A stretch of DNA of 64,000 bases from positions 25,703 to 89,702 of the forward strand of contig JBFWVD010000011.1 in NCBI GenBank assembly GCA_050246915.1, in the 5' to 3' direction. Source of the stretch: JBFWVD01 sp050246915 (lineage in GTDB: Bacteria; Actinomycetota; Acidimicrobiia; Acidimicrobiales; Ilumatobacteraceae). The notes under the pieces were generated by a model. It searched no databases and was not told the origin of the DNA. It worked only from the letters and a program-made list of their open reading frames with translations. Made by a program: the position numbers and the translations under genes. Below, in pieces: positions 34,060 to 42,174 of the stretch; the stretch's first letter is position 1; each line of letters begins with the position of its first letter.

Positions 34060-34398
34060 ATGTGGTCTGCATTTCCCTCGCCGCCGACGCCAGGTGAGGT
34101 GTTGCGCGTGGCCGAGGTGCTCGATCCTGTGCTCGGCCCGTTGGGTTTCGCCGCCGGTCAAGGTGGCGCATCGGATGGCTCGGCGCAGGTGATCTTCTGC
34201 CGGGGGATGCACGACAGCACCGACGATGGGTGTGTCGATCTGGTGATCGAACTTGTGTCGACGCCGGCGTGGCGGCTGAACGATGTGCGCTACTGGGGTT
34301 TCACCAGCGATCGATGGCATCTCGACTTCCCCGTCGAGGCGAGCCTGGAGGAGCAGTTGGTGAGCCTCGCCGAGACGCTGCCCGGCGTGCTCGGTTGA
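34060..34398 (+). CDS. Small protein of unknown function
   Basis: A 112-residue protein that I do not recognise. It is rich in tryptophan and phenylalanine near the C-terminal half (WRLNDVRYWGFTSDRWHLDF) and has no signal peptide, membrane segment or cysteine motif. The composition and codon use match the neighbours, and the pattern of alternating strands suggests a small alpha-beta fold. The ATG at 34060 follows a GAGGTC-type weak ribosome site. It is divergent from the LLM gene and convergent with the arr gene, 15 bases apart, so it stands as its own unit. Confidence 0.5.
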   Translation: MWSAFPSPPTPGEVLRVAEVLDPVLGPLGFAAGQGGASDGSAQVIFCRGMHDSTDDGCVDLVIELVSTPAWRLNDVRYWGFTSDRWHLDFPVEASLEEQLVSLAETLPGVLG

Positions 34399-34413
34399 GA
34401 CCGCACCTTCGGG

Positions 34414-34896
34414 CTAGTCCTCGATGACGTCGAGGCCTTGCTCGCGCAGCCGGGCGAGGTTCTCGAGCATCGCGGAGAGCACTTCGGGCGCGTGACCTTC
34501 CCAGTTCTCGACCTCGGCCACGACGCGGAGCGGATCGCGCGTGCGGTACGACTGGGTGATGTTGCCGGGGAACTTCTTGTTGGTGACATTGGGATCGTCC
34601 TCGAACGGTCCCAAGGGCTCGACCACATAGATGTGTCCCCGATCGCTGATCCCGGCGAGCGCGGTCGACAACTCGGCGCCCCACGCCGCCGTCTCGACCA
34701 GGGCAGTGAAGTAGATGTTGTTCGAGACGCGATCGGTCTGGAAGTTCGAGTTCCAGCCCGGAACCAGATGCTCGCCGATCTCGAGGGTCGATTTCGTGCC
34801 GTGGTAGAAGGGCCCGCTGATGTGGTCGCACCGTTCCAACGTCACCGGGTCATAACCGGTGTCGGTGTTGGACGCTGTTGGTGTTCCGTCGCTCAC
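34414..34896 (-). CDS. arr: Rifamycin ADP-ribosyltransferase (Arr)
   Basis: A 160-residue protein closely matching Arr, which transfers ADP-ribose from NAD to the ansa-chain hydroxyl of rifamycins and inactivates them. Recognisable stretches are GPFYHGTK, IGEHLVPGWNSNF, NNIYFTA, AAWGAELSTA, GHIYVVEPLGPFEDDPNVT and KKFPGNITQSYRTR; the first holds the NAD-binding histidine. It is slightly longer than the classic 140-residue Arr because of an N-terminal lead of about 20 residues. Chromosomal arr genes are common in actinobacteria. No mobile-element genes flank it. Real in vivo substrates may not be rifamycins. Confidence 0.93.
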   Translation of the reverse strand: MSDGTPTASNTDTGYDPVTLERCDHISGPFYHGTKSTLEIGEHLVPGWNSNFQTDRVSNNIYFTALVETAAWGAELSTALAGISDRGHIYVVEPLGPFEDDPNVTNKKFPGNITQSYRTRDPLRVVAEVENWEGHAPEVLSAMLENLARLREQGLDVIED

Positions 34897-34949
34897 TCGC
34901 TCCTCCTCAGGTCTCGCTCACGTCGTCGGGTAGACACGGCCGGTCTGGC

Positions 34950-35447
34950 TCATTCGCTCAGGCAGTCGATCAGCGCCGACTCCAGTTCCTGTTTGACAGT
35001 GACCAGCACACGAAGATGCCAAACCATCACTGGCAGGGAGATCGCCGTGCACAGCAAGTAGGTCACCACCGGCCCTGGGCCGCTCCCGAGCGACGCGAGC
35101 AGAAGGACAACGGCCCCCATGGCGACGCAAGCAATCATGACGGTGGTTGCCACGGTGCCGACGGTTGGCCGGAAGGAAGCCGATACCTCGGAGCCGGTCG
35201 GCGTCGCTCGTACCGCACCCTGCATCCGGATCCGTTGCGGGAACTGCTTCGGCTCCATGCGAAAGGGCCGTCCTCGTATGAACTCGAAGGTGCACCCCAC
35301 ATTGCCGCCGCTCACCGTGGACTTGGTCAACCGCGATCTGCGAATACGAGCGCGGCGGATTCGCTGCGCCGCATCTGGTTCTGGCAGGTCGGTCGCGATC
35401 GACAGACGCCATCGACGGCGCGTGACCACAACTGAGGTCGGTGGCAT
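34950..35447 (-). CDS. Membrane protein of unknown function
   Basis: A 165-residue protein with an arginine-rich N-terminal cytosolic part of about 100 residues, followed by two hydrophobic segments (VGTVATTVMIACVAMGAVVL and GPVVTYLLCTAISLPVMVW) separated by a short SLGSGPG loop. I do not recognise it. The ATG at 35447 avoids overlap with the next gene; an in-frame GTG at 35486 is also possible. It follows the membrane protein at 35473 on the same strand, so the two may form a small operon. Confidence 0.5.
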   Translation of the reverse strand: MPPTSVVVTRRRWRLSIATDLPEPDAAQRIRRARIRRSRLTKSTVSGGNVGCTFEFIRGRPFRMEPKQFPQRIRMQGAVRATPTGSEVSASFRPTVGTVATTVMIACVAMGAVVLLLASLGSGPGPVVTYLLCTAISLPVMVWHLRVLVTVKQELESALIDCLSE

Positions 35448-35472
35448 CAGTGATTGAGCGCTAGCGAACCCA

Positions 35473-35916
35473 TCAGCCCCGGCCACTCAGTTCGACGTTC
35501 GCATCGGCTCGGTCCCTTCGTCGGCCGAGGATCCACTCCACCACATGGAACACGATCGTGGAGAACACCAGATACGCGAAGGCCCAGTCGGAGCCGAACA
35601 TCAGCCAGGCCACGGCTCCTACGCCCAGGAGCGACACGAGGTACACGGTGCCGAGGATCTTGTGCGGGCGCTGTTCGACGCGTCCAGCACGGCGACGTAC
35701 AACAAACAGCACAGCCGAACTCGCCACAGCAACCGATGCACCGACGCCGTACTCGACGTCGTTCGAGGCACCCAGCCAGCGTGTAACGGTCTCCGCTCCG
35801 ACAGCCAGGAAGAGAGCCCTTGTCCACGCCCAGACAAGCGGGGTCACCCATTCGGGCTCAGTTGCGGGCTCGAGTACCAGCACAGCAAACGAGTCACCAC
35901 GCGCGGCCTTACCCAC
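35473..35916 (-). CDS. Small integral membrane protein of unknown function
   Basis: A 147-residue protein with about four hydrophobic segments (around residues 25-45, 57-71, 88-107 and 110-130) separated by short basic loops such as RRRAGRVEQRPHK. The charge pattern suggests an alpha-helical membrane protein. It resembles no family that I can name. The ATG at 35916 has a weak ribosome site. It lies upstream of another membrane protein on the same strand. The 246 bases before it (35917-36162) hold no gene that I can support. Confidence 0.5.
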   Translation of the reverse strand: MGKAARGDSFAVLVLEPATEPEWVTPLVWAWTRALFLAVGAETVTRWLGASNDVEYGVGASVAVASSAVLFVVRRRAGRVEQRPHKILGTVYLVSLLGVGAVAWLMFGSDWAFAYLVFSTIVFHVVEWILGRRRDRADANVELSGRG

Positions 35917-36130
35917 CTTCTTCCGACCTCGTCAGCGCCCGATTCGCCAACGCACTTGCTCCCCGCTCCGGGATGTCGCCCACGAGGCCACGATGCCAGA
36001 TTCACGGTTGCTTGTCGATCGCAAGGGGTGTCGCGCGTCGACGATGGAACCAACCGTTTGCAACGAACGCAGTGCAGCGCACCTCTTGGCCCGAACAACA
36101 TCCGCTCGCTCGTGCCATAACCTCGCTCGG

Positions 36131-36146
36131 GGTCGCCGGGGCGACC
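36131..36146. promoter_or_regulatory. Short hairpin upstream of the EthD gene
   Basis: GGTCGCC and GGCGACC (36131-36137 and 36140-36146) are exact reverse complements around GG, ending 16 bases before the ATG at 36163. It may shape the 5' untranslated region; no known riboswitch is recognised. Confidence 0.3.
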
Positions 36147-36162
36147 TCGACCGGGGGGTCCC

Positions 36163-36540
36163 ATGATCAAAGTCGTCTCCACCTTCAAGCGCACCCCGCA
36201 TCGCCCCGCCGAGGACGCCGACGCCCACTACCTCGGCATCCACGTGCCCCTGGTGACGGGCCTGCTGATGGAGATCCCGGGCGCCCTTCGCTACGTCCAG
36301 AGCCGGGTCACCAAGCCGGTCACGTTCGACTTCAACGGCACCGAGCCACGCCTCGTCGACCCCCTCTTCGACTGGATGGTCGAGTTCTGGTTCGAGGACC
36401 ATGCCGCTCGTGTGGCCATGGCCGCGCATCCCACCATGGCCCAGGTCATGGCCGACCACCCCAACTTCATGGATACCGAGACCGAGCGGACCATGGAGTA
36501 CTACCTGGTGTCCGAGAACGTTGCCATCTGGAGGCGATGA
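36163..36540 (+). CDS. EthD-domain protein
   Basis: A 125-residue dimeric alpha-beta barrel protein of the EthD type. It opens with a strand (IKVVSTFKRTP), then HYLGIHVPLV, matching the EthD signature of a histidine-rich loop after the first strand, and ends with a short strand before IWRR. EthD was found with an ether-degrading cytochrome P450; other members act in polyketide cyclisation or are of unknown role. The gene is followed directly by the PPOX-type gene (3 bases between stop and start), so the two are probably one unit. Confidence 0.8.
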   Translation: MIKVVSTFKRTPHRPAEDADAHYLGIHVPLVTGLLMEIPGALRYVQSRVTKPVTFDFNGTEPRLVDPLFDWMVEFWFEDHAARVAMAAHPTMAQVMADHPNFMDTETERTMEYYLVSENVAIWRR

Positions 36541-36543
36541 GCC

Positions 36544-37122
36544 ATGCCCAAGCTCGACGACGATGAGATCGATGATGTCCTGCGCCGGGGCGGTCTGGTG
36601 CGCGTCGCCACCAACGGCGCTGACGGCTTCCCCCTCCTGGTCCCTGTCGCCTATCTCTATCGCGAGCGGCGCGTACTACTCACCGCCCGCGCCAAGGTGG
36701 CGTGGCTGGCCAACATCCGACGCGATCCCAAGGTGTGCATCTGTGTCGACGAGAGCCGCTATCCGCTCCGCAAGGTGACCATCACCGGCAACGCCGAGAT
36801 CTTGTTCGAGCCGGGCCGGGACGACGAGTGGCGCGATCTGCGGCTCCCGCTCGCCGATCACACCACCACCGCCCCTACCGATGATCATCCCGGCGCCGAG
36901 TGGAGCTACGACGCGGCCTATCGGCTCATCACCCACGACGAACCCCGGGCGCTAGTGTCAATTCCCCTTGACGGGGCCAAGGTGACCTCGTGGCGTCTCC
37001 CGATGGAAGGCGAGTACGTCGATGGCTCCTGGGCTCCGCGCTACTACGAGCATGCCCCACGCCGCTTCCGAGTCATCACATCGGGCCCCCGACTCAGTGA
37101 TGTGCGGGTGATCGCCGAGTGA
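36544..37122 (+). CDS. PPOX-type F420/FMN split-barrel protein
   Basis: A 192-residue split beta-barrel protein of the pyridoxamine 5'-phosphate oxidase-like group. It shows VRVATNGADGFPLLVPVAYLYRER followed by KVAWLANIRRDPKVCICVDE, the pattern of actinobacterial F420-dependent reductases and heme-degrading relatives. The cofactor cannot be fixed from sequence alone. It lies three bases after the EthD gene. A hairpin overlaps the junction with the convergent MaoC-like gene downstream. Confidence 0.8.
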   Translation: MPKLDDDEIDDVLRRGGLVRVATNGADGFPLLVPVAYLYRERRVLLTARAKVAWLANIRRDPKVCICVDESRYPLRKVTITGNAEILFEPGRDDEWRDLRLPLADHTTTAPTDDHPGAEWSYDAAYRLITHDEPRALVSIPLDGAKVTSWRLPMEGEYVDGSWAPRYYEHAPRRFRVITSGPRLSDVRVIAE

Positions 37123-37151
37123 TCACTCAGCGCTCCGTGAGTTCGATCGTG

Positions 37152-37173
37152 GCCGTCAAGCTCTCTTGACGGC
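37152..37173. terminator. Hairpin between the convergent PPOX and MaoC-like genes
   Basis: GCCGTCAAG (37152-37160) and CTTGACGGC (37165-37173) are exact reverse complements around CTCT. The stem includes the stop region of the minus-strand gene at 37156. A bidirectional terminator is likely; there is no T-tract. Confidence 0.7.
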
Positions 37174-37947
37174 AGGCTGATAGATCACCATGTGATCGAT
37201 GGCCGTCGCCAACCGATCGTCCACACAGCAGCGAACGGTCAGGCGCGCAAAGCGATGGCCCGAGCGCTCGAACTCCTCGGCGACCCGCACACGCGTGGCC
37301 AGGACATCGCCGGCTCGCACGACGCCGACGTTGCGCAGATCGCTCGACACATGGATCCACGGTCCGAGCACCACGTTCTCCATCAACGCTCGATTCGCCT
37401 GGGCGAGTAGCCATCCCGGATGGGCGATGATGGGGTGACGGAACAACGTCAGCGACTCCCCCACTTGATCCAGGTAGGCCGCGCCGACCTCCTCGGTGAG
37501 CACCTCGTAGTGGGTGCCGAAGACCGTCCCCGGCTCGAACGCCGCGGGGCTCGCCACTGGCCGATTCGAGCGGCCCGGCGCGGAAGGTACGTCCTCCGGC
37601 CACGGAACAGCTGAGGCCATCGATGCCAACCGGGCCACACCGCGACCACACACCACACCCATCGGATTGCGCACTTCGAGGGCCATCTCGCCGGCCGACG
37701 TCTCCTCACCCACGATGGTGACCGTCTCCCCGTCATACACCGGCTTGCGCAACTCGACCGTGAACGTCCCATCGCGTAGCCATGCCATGCCCCACTGGGA
37801 CGTTGGGAGGTGTGCCATGTACGCCGCGACATCCCGACCGGGGACCAGTCCTCCGCTGAACCCGTAGCGACGGGCTTCGGCGTCGTCATGGATCTTGTTC
37901 TCCGACTGCGCCGCGTGGTTGCGAGCCACCAACGTTCGCTCCAGCAT
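37156..37947 (-). CDS. MaoC/hotdog-like protein
   Basis: A 263-residue protein with hotdog-type halves. The first carries NKIHDDAEARRYGFSGGLVPGRDVAAY, where an HDD cluster sits before a helix with GFSGGLVPG, as in MaoC-like hydratases. The second half contains LTLFRHPIIAHPGWLLAQANRAL, which may be the substrate-binding hairpin. Hydration of an enoyl-CoA is the likely activity but the site is not the classic DxxxxH. The ATG at 37947 is chosen over longer frames because they begin with non-conserved sequence. It is divergent from the LLM gene at 38056. Confidence 0.6.
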   Translation of the reverse strand: MLERTLVARNHAAQSENKIHDDAEARRYGFSGGLVPGRDVAAYMAHLPTSQWGMAWLRDGTFTVELRKPVYDGETVTIVGEETSAGEMALEVRNPMGVVCGRGVARLASMASAVPWPEDVPSAPGRSNRPVASPAAFEPGTVFGTHYEVLTEEVGAAYLDQVGESLTLFRHPIIAHPGWLLAQANRALMENVVLGPWIHVSSDLRNVGVVRAGDVLATRVRVAEEFERSGHRFARLTVRCCVDDRLATAIDHMVIYQPAVKRA

Positions 37948-38055
37948 CACGGCGGCTCCTCCCCCAAGATGGACACCGCCCCCAGGCTGACACACCGAAA
38001 CTGTTAACCTCTTTTCGACCGCATCAGAGCGTGAGGCCAGCAGGGGGGACCATCG

Positions 38056-39069
38056 GTGACAATCGAACGTGGATGGGCGATGCCGTGGCCCGGTCCCGAG
38101 ATCGCACGCGAGGCCGAGGAAGCAGGGGCCCAAGCGTTCTGCACCGGTGAGTTCGCCGACCGCAACGCGTATGTGACTCTGACGCAGATGGCCATGGCCA
38201 CCACCACCGCCAAGATCGGCACCGGGGTCGCCTACGCCTTCGCCCGATCGCCGTTCGTACACGCCTCAGCCATCCGCCAGATCGACTCGATCGCCCCCGG
38301 TCGCGTGTTCCTGGGCCTTGGCTCGGGCACCCGCCGCATGAACGAGGGATGGTTCGCCGTCCCCGCCGACCGGCCCCTGGGACGCATGGCCGACATGGTC
38401 GGCGCGATCCGCGCCTACCTCACCGCCGAGAACATGAAGCCGGTCCGATACGTGGGCGAGTTCTATCCCCTCGACGCCGCCATCATGGCGCCGGTTCTCG
38501 GACCGCTGGACGTGCCCATCGTCCTCGGTGCCTTCAACGCCGGGATGTTGAAGGTGGCGGGTCGCGTCGCTGACGGGATCATCGGCCACGGCATCTTCAC
38601 CGACCGTTGGTGGAACGAGACCATCGAGCCGAATCTGGCCGAGGGCGCGGCGGCATCGGGCCGGGATCCGGCCACCCTGCGTCGTTGGGGATGGGTCATC
38701 ACCGCCATCGACGACAACGATCCGGCCCGTGCCGAGCGCGATGCCCGTCTCATGATCGCCTTCTACGTCACGGTGAAGACCTACGACACGCTCACGTCGC
38801 TCCACGGGTGGACCGCAGCGGTAGAGGAGATCCGCGCCGCGTTCCGTCGCAACGACATCGATGGCATGGCTGCCGCCGTCCCACAGGACATGCTCGACGA
38901 CATCGCCATCTATGGCACCACCGCCGACGGCATCGATCGGATCGCAGCACGCAAGCGCCTGCCCGACATGCGCTTCCACTCGCCGCCGTCGTTCATGGTC
39001 TCGCCCAAACGACTCAAGCACTACTCGAGCGCCATCGTGGGCCTCGTCGGTTCGAAAGGAACCCCATGA
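38056..39069 (+). CDS. LLM-class F420-dependent oxidoreductase, copy 2
   Basis: A 337-residue luciferase-like monooxygenase-fold protein with EIAREAEEAGAQAFCTGEFADRNAY, GTGVAYAFARSPFVHA and VFLGLGSGTRRMNEGWF, the pattern of F420-using actinobacterial enzymes. It differs clearly from copy 1 at 32965. The start is GTG at 38056 after a GGGGGG ribosome site. The stop overlaps the start of the next gene as ATGA (39066-39069), coupling it to the MaoC-type hydratase. It may oxidise a hydroxyacyl or reduce an unsaturated acyl intermediate. Confidence 0.87.
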   Translation: MTIERGWAMPWPGPEIAREAEEAGAQAFCTGEFADRNAYVTLTQMAMATTTAKIGTGVAYAFARSPFVHASAIRQIDSIAPGRVFLGLGSGTRRMNEGWFAVPADRPLGRMADMVGAIRAYLTAENMKPVRYVGEFYPLDAAIMAPVLGPLDVPIVLGAFNAGMLKVAGRVADGIIGHGIFTDRWWNETIEPNLAEGAAASGRDPATLRRWGWVITAIDDNDPARAERDARLMIAFYVTVKTYDTLTSLHGWTAAVEEIRAAFRRNDIDGMAAAVPQDMLDDIAIYGTTADGIDRIAARKRLPDMRFHSPPSFMVSPKRLKHYSSAIVGLVGSKGTP

Positions 39070-40328
39070 CCAACGTTCACGACCCGAACTACGGCATCCT
39101 CACCGACGAGTCGTTCGAACGCTCCCGGCTGCGCATCGGGGTTCCGCAGCCGTTGCCCAACGCGCCGCACAACCTCGAGGTGTCACGCGACGGGCTGCGC
39201 CACTTCGCGTACGGATACGGCGACGACAACCCGCTGTACTGCGACCCGGAGTACGGCAAGACCACACGGTGGGGCGGGGTCATCAACCCGCCGACGTTCC
39301 TGTACACGATGGGCGAGGACGCCTCGCCGCGTCCGGTGCCGGCCGAGAACAAGGCGCTGCTCAAAGGCGATCCGTTCGCCGGCCTCGGTTCCTATCAAGC
39401 GGTCATGGAGTTCGAGTGGTGGAACCCGCTGTTCCTCGGCGACGAACTGAAGTGCTTGCGTTCACAGGTCGGCGTGGCCGACAAGCGCTCCGACTTCGGA
39501 GGACGCACCGCGCACATCACGCACGACTTCATCTTCGCCAACCAGCGCGGTGAGCTGCACGCCATCCAGCGCGGTACGTGGATCAACGCGGAGCGCCACA
39601 CCTCCAAGGAACGCAAGAAGGAACAAGAGGTCCCCGAGCCGTACACCGCCGAGCAACTTGCCGAGATCGACGCCTGCTACGAGTCCGAGACCCGCCGCGG
39701 CAACGTGCCCCGGTACTTCGAGGACGTCGAGATCGGCGACGTCGTCGACCGCAAGGTGAAAGGTCCGTTGCGCACCACCGACATCGTGGTGTGGCATCTG
39801 GGGTGGGGCATGCAGCTCACGCCCCCGGGGAGCTTCCGGCTCTCGTACCTCATCCGCAAGAAGGCGCCCGGGCTGTTCCCGCCCAACGATCTGAACATTC
39901 CCGACACCGTGCAGCGCCTCCACTGGGAACCAGCACGCGCCCAAGAACTGGGTCTGCCCACCTCGTACGACTACGGCGGACTCCGGGAGACCTGGCTGTG
40001 TCACTTGGTGAGCGACTGGATGGGCGACGACGCCTGGCTGTGGAAGTTCGAATGCCAGCATCGCCGGTTCAACTTCATCGGCGATACGTCGTGGCTCACC
40101 GGCGAGGTCGTGGACAAGAAGCAGACCGAGACGGCCGACGGCATCCGCAGCGAGGTGCACCTCGCCATCCGCGTCACCAACCAGCGCGGTGTGGTCACCA
40201 GCCCCGGCAAGGCCGTGGTGCTGTTGCCGAGCCGCGAGCACGGTGCGGTCACACTGCCCAAGCCACCGGCGCGTACCATCGACGAGATGCTCACCTACGA
40301 GATCGAGCGCCTCAAGCCCGGCGCGTGA
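39066..40328 (+). CDS. Double-hotdog MaoC-like enoyl-CoA hydratase
   Basis: A 420-residue protein with an FAS1/MaoC N-terminal hotdog (HFAYGYGDDNPLYCDPEYG, then GGVINPPTFLYTMG) and a C-terminal half carrying VWHLGWGMQLTPPG and a beta-strand region. The first motif contains the catalytic-type D-x4-H/YGDDN arrangement of 2-enoyl-CoA hydratases. It is translationally coupled to the LLM gene, so both likely act on the same acyl chain. The stop codon is followed at once by the hairpin repeat copy A. Confidence 0.78.
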   Translation: MTNVHDPNYGILTDESFERSRLRIGVPQPLPNAPHNLEVSRDGLRHFAYGYGDDNPLYCDPEYGKTTRWGGVINPPTFLYTMGEDASPRPVPAENKALLKGDPFAGLGSYQAVMEFEWWNPLFLGDELKCLRSQVGVADKRSDFGGRTAHITHDFIFANQRGELHAIQRGTWINAERHTSKERKKEQEVPEPYTAEQLAEIDACYESETRRGNVPRYFEDVEIGDVVDRKVKGPLRTTDIVVWHLGWGMQLTPPGSFRLSYLIRKKAPGLFPPNDLNIPDTVQRLHWEPARAQELGLPTSYDYGGLRETWLCHLVSDWMGDDAWLWKFECQHRRFNFIGDTSWLTGEVVDKKQTETADGIRSEVHLAIRVTNQRGVVTSPGKAVVLLPSREHGAVTLPKPPARTIDEMLTYEIERLKPGA

Positions 40329-40387
40329 GAGCGAACTGACGACGTTGCACTACACATGGTGTCGTCACCTCTCCCGAGTTGGCGGGG
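40329..40387. repeat. Hairpin repeat copy A, flanking the PspC module
   Basis: It begins GAGCGAACTGACGAC right after the stop codon and shares that 15-mer, ACACA, CGTCA and CTCTCCCGAGTT with copy B at 44062. TGACGAC (40337-40343) pairs with GTCGTCA (40361-40367). The right half overlaps the end of the small membrane protein gene. It may be a terminator or a small mobile hairpin. Confidence 0.7.
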
Positions 40388-40583
40388 TTGTGTGGTCAGC
40401 GCTCCCGAGTTGGGTTGAGCGGCGAGGAATCATCGCCAGGCCGATGATCAAGGCTGCCGCCGATACCCACCAGCCGGCGCTCGCTCCGGGCCAGTCCGAC
40501 TCGCCGGTCATGACGGCAACCCCTCCGGCGACGGCAAACACCGCGAGTACAGCGGATACCAGATCGAACCGATGGCGTGTCAT
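40365..40583 (-). CDS. Small two-helix membrane protein
   Basis: A 72-residue protein with two hydrophobic segments (about 8-26 and 38-53) and a short polar tail. I do not recognise a family. The ATG overlaps the stop of the PspC gene as ATGA (40580-40583), so it is translated with it and is a likely accessory of the envelope-stress module. Its last codons lie inside the hairpin repeat. Confidence 0.65.
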   Translation of the reverse strand: MTRHRFDLVSAVLAVFAVAGGVAVMTGESDWPGASAGWWVSAAALIIGLAMIPRRSTQLGSADHTTPPTRER

Positions 40584-42103
40584 GCGTTGGCCTCCGTGGT
40601 TGGTGGAGCCAGCGTGGTGAGCACCGATGGCGACGTCGTCACGGCCGGCGGCACCGTCGGTAGGGTCGGCACGATCGGTGGGGTCATCACGGCCGGCGCC
40701 TTCTGGGCATTCCGGATCGCCTGCAGGTCCAGCACGGCTCCGAACGGATCGAGCAGCAGGCTTCTCGGCAGCAACGTGTACTCGCCAAAGCTTGTCGCGA
40801 TGATTCTGGCTCCGGCCGAGCGGTCGCTCGGCCCGGCGTAGCCGGCCGTGACGTTGTCGTTGGGGTCGATGACCGCCTCACCGCTGCCGAGCACGATGAA
40901 TCCGTCGCTGGTGACCGCAACACCGTCAGAGACCGCTGTGAGCGCGCCGAGATTCGCTGTTGCGGCGGCTTCGACGACTGGAGGGTCATTCGAGTACCGC
41001 CAGATGTGGATGTCGCCGAACACGATCGACGCGTCTACAACAACGACCCGTCCGCCCGACGGACCGACTCGAACGTCGTCACCGGATTGCTCAACGCCGT
41101 CCAGCGACACGCTGCCGTGGTCGACATCGGCATTGACCTCCACACGCACATCGTCGGGAATGTTGATGTTGATCGACCCGGCGAAAAGGGCCGCGCGCAC
41201 ATGATGATCGCCGACGACGTCGTCTTGGATGTAGACGTTCGCTGCACCGAAGCCGCGGCGGATCAGATGATCCGTGCCGCTCGACAAGCCGGAAATGGTG
41301 AGATAGCGATCGCCCGCCAGGTTCGACAGCGGAATGTCGAGGCGGGCCATCTGACCGCTCACGAACCCGACGACGGCGAACCCCGCCGCCGGCACGATCA
41401 ACCACCGTGCTCGCCCGGCGAATGCTCCGACGACGAGTCCGACACCACAGATCGCCGCGGCGGTTCCCAGCCACTCCTCGGGATGGAGCCGACCGCCGTT
41501 GCCCTGATCGATCATCGCACCGACGGCGGCAACGACAGTGGCCCCGGCAAGGACCAGCTGGCCCAACGGTGATCGCGGGCGTCGCTCGTTCGTCGATGGC
41601 CGGCCGGCCACAGGCGGTCGGGCCCTGGTGGGCACGGTGGCGCTCCGATCGACCTCCGCATGAGATCCCCCTCGGGGCTTCCACAACGCGAATGCCAGTC
41701 CGCTCAACAAGGCGATGATCGCCACTGGTCCGTCGACGAGATTGCCGCCACTGTTCACGATGAGAATCGGCACGATGGCGATCAGCGTCACCCCGGCTAC
41801 CAAGTGGCCGACCCACGCGAACGGTCGACCATGGGCTCGCATCGCCAACCACAGCCCGAGATACACCACGAGGCCAACACCACCGGCCAACGCCGTCGTG
41901 ACGAACGCCAACCGGACCCAGAGCGGATCGATGCCGAGTTGGTGTCCGATGACCTCGCACACACCTCCGAGCACTCGATCATCCGAGCGGTTCGGCGCTG
42001 CGAACTGCCGGGGAGGCGGGGTCTCGTCTCCGGGCATCGCCGCGTCGGCCACGGCAATCGGCGAGGGGTTGGCGTCGTCGTCTTGGTCCACAGTGACGAC
42101 CAT
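40580..42103 (-). CDS. PspC-domain protein with LiaF-like C-terminal region
   Basis: A 507-residue membrane protein. Residues about 40-95 form a PspC domain (DDRVLGGVCEVIGHQLGIDPLWVRLAF, then a transmembrane helix). More hydrophobic segments follow, then a C-terminal beta-rich region with VEVNADVDHGSVSLDG and VFGDIHIWRY, like LiaF/cell-wall-active antibiotic response domains. A serine/proline/threonine-rich tail ends it. It faces away from a PspC-histidine kinase gene, a layout known from LiaFSR-like systems in which the PspC/LiaF protein restrains the kinase. It may sense membrane or cell-wall damage. Confidence 0.82.
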   Translation of the reverse strand: MVVTVDQDDDANPSPIAVADAAMPGDETPPPRQFAAPNRSDDRVLGGVCEVIGHQLGIDPLWVRLAFVTTALAGGVGLVVYLGLWLAMRAHGRPFAWVGHLVAGVTLIAIVPILIVNSGGNLVDGPVAIIALLSGLAFALWKPRGGSHAEVDRSATVPTRARPPVAGRPSTNERRPRSPLGQLVLAGATVVAAVGAMIDQGNGGRLHPEEWLGTAAAICGVGLVVGAFAGRARWLIVPAAGFAVVGFVSGQMARLDIPLSNLAGDRYLTISGLSSGTDHLIRRGFGAANVYIQDDVVGDHHVRAALFAGSININIPDDVRVEVNADVDHGSVSLDGVEQSGDDVRVGPSGGRVVVVDASIVFGDIHIWRYSNDPPVVEAAATANLGALTAVSDGVAVTSDGFIVLGSGEAVIDPNDNVTAGYAGPSDRSAGARIIATSFGEYTLLPRSLLLDPFGAVLDLQAIRNAQKAPAVMTPPIVPTLPTVPPAVTTSPSVLTTLAPPTTEANA

Positions 42104-42109
42104 ACGATC

Positions 42110-42123
42110 GCCTCGTCCGAGGC
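42110..42123. promoter_or_regulatory. Candidate response-regulator dyad in the divergent PspC promoter
   Basis: GCCTCG-TC-CGAGGC is a perfect 14-bp inverted repeat between the PspC gene start (42103) and the kinase gene start (42175). A second dyad, GTTCC-N12-GGAAC (42146-42167), lies nearer the kinase. Either could bind the LuxR-type regulator encoded at 43404; this is inference. Confidence 0.35.
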
Positions 42124-42174
42124 ACCATCGGGGATGACCCTGATCGTTCCCTGGTCAGAACCGGAACATCCCCC

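Noticed and set aside
34419..34435. CCTCGA-N5-TCGAGG hairpin at the end of the arr gene
   Set aside because: The stem is only six pairs and lies within coding sequence. It may be chance in high-GC DNA and is too weak to call a terminator.
35917..36162. Possible small genes in the largest intergenic region
   Set aside because: Overlapping frames on both strands are short, with no ribosome site or recognisable motif. The only structure seen is the GGTCGCC/GGCGACC hairpin before the EthD gene.
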